Shown here one piece after another: positions 14,711-14,738 of a DNA stretch of 14,738 bases. Origin of the DNA: CAZPXF01 sp964590945 (lineage in GTDB: Bacteria > Bacillota > Clostridia > Lachnospirales > Lachnospiraceae). The notes under the pieces are model-generated. The model made no database searches. It saw only the letters and a program-made list of their open reading frames with translations, and was not told where the DNA came from. The position numbers and the translations under genes are program-made. Each line of letters starts with the position of its first letter. Position 1 is the first letter of the stretch. The stretch covers positions 1 through 14,738 of the forward strand of contig CAZPXF010000053.1 of the NCBI GenBank assembly GCA_964590945.1, written 5' to 3'.

Positions 14711-14738
14711 TTGACAAATTTTGGCGGATGGTGTTATT
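14711..14738 (+). promoter_or_regulatory. Possible promoter truncated by the window edge
   Basis: A consensus TTGACA lies at 14711-14716. Seventeen bases later the sequence TTATT ends the window, so the -10 box is cut and cannot be confirmed. The 14629-14710 stretch before it holds no ORF or hairpin I can support. If real, this promoter would serve a gene to the right of the window. Confidence 0.35.

Overview
The window looks like chromosomal DNA from a low- to mid-GC anaerobic Firmicute, most likely a Lachnospiraceae member (Clostridium cluster XIVa). This is inferred from protein style: the clostridial-type PurN and PurD, a DUF1847 protein, the purEMND order, an M29 peptidase with a long N-terminus, and strong AGGAGG ribosome binding sites. 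No database search was possible. Every gene I can support lies on the + strand.

Region by region. Positions 1-76 hold the terminator of an operon that lies to the left. A strong extended -10 promoter at 145-173 starts a ~270-nt leader. That leader carries a short ORF resembling a decayed holin-like (Hol_Tox) toxin, with its ribosome binding site folded into a hairpin, and a second tiny ORF. The leader then reaches pyrE (orotate phosphoribosyltransferase, UMP synthesis). No terminator is visible after pyrE, and four genes follow closely: a 50-residue membrane peptide, a VanZ-family membrane protein, a 122-residue membrane protein, and a 695-residue M29 metallo-aminopeptidase with a long uncharacterised N-terminal part.

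At 4255-4405 an intergenic region carries a sigma-A promoter surrounded by repeated (A/G)CTTATA half-sites. It drives a compact purine operon, purE-purM-purN-purD, whose last genes overlap by a few bases and which ends at a likely terminator (7948-7994). Next is a membrane-anchored glycerophosphodiester phosphodiesterase that probably starts at TTG.

A new promoter overlaps the end of that gene. A perfect 8-bp inverted repeat lies across its -10 box. It drives a YtrA-type GntR regulator, the Hsp100 unfoldase clpC, the recombination protein radA and a cysteine-rich DUF1847 protein. The GntR gene sits where ctsR-mcsA-mcsB precede clpC-radA in Bacillus, which suggests a different control of the ClpC stress operon. 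Finally, a gene with its own near-consensus promoter encodes a secreted protein with one bacterial Ig-like (Big_2) domain and an unrecognised C-terminal domain. It ends at a strong terminator, and a possible truncated promoter lies at the window edge.

Most of the window is housekeeping: pyrimidine and purine synthesis, proteolysis and DNA repair. The most interesting parts are regulatory: the sequestered toxin-like leader before pyrE, the half-site array before purE, and the GntR/inverted-repeat control of clpC-radA.
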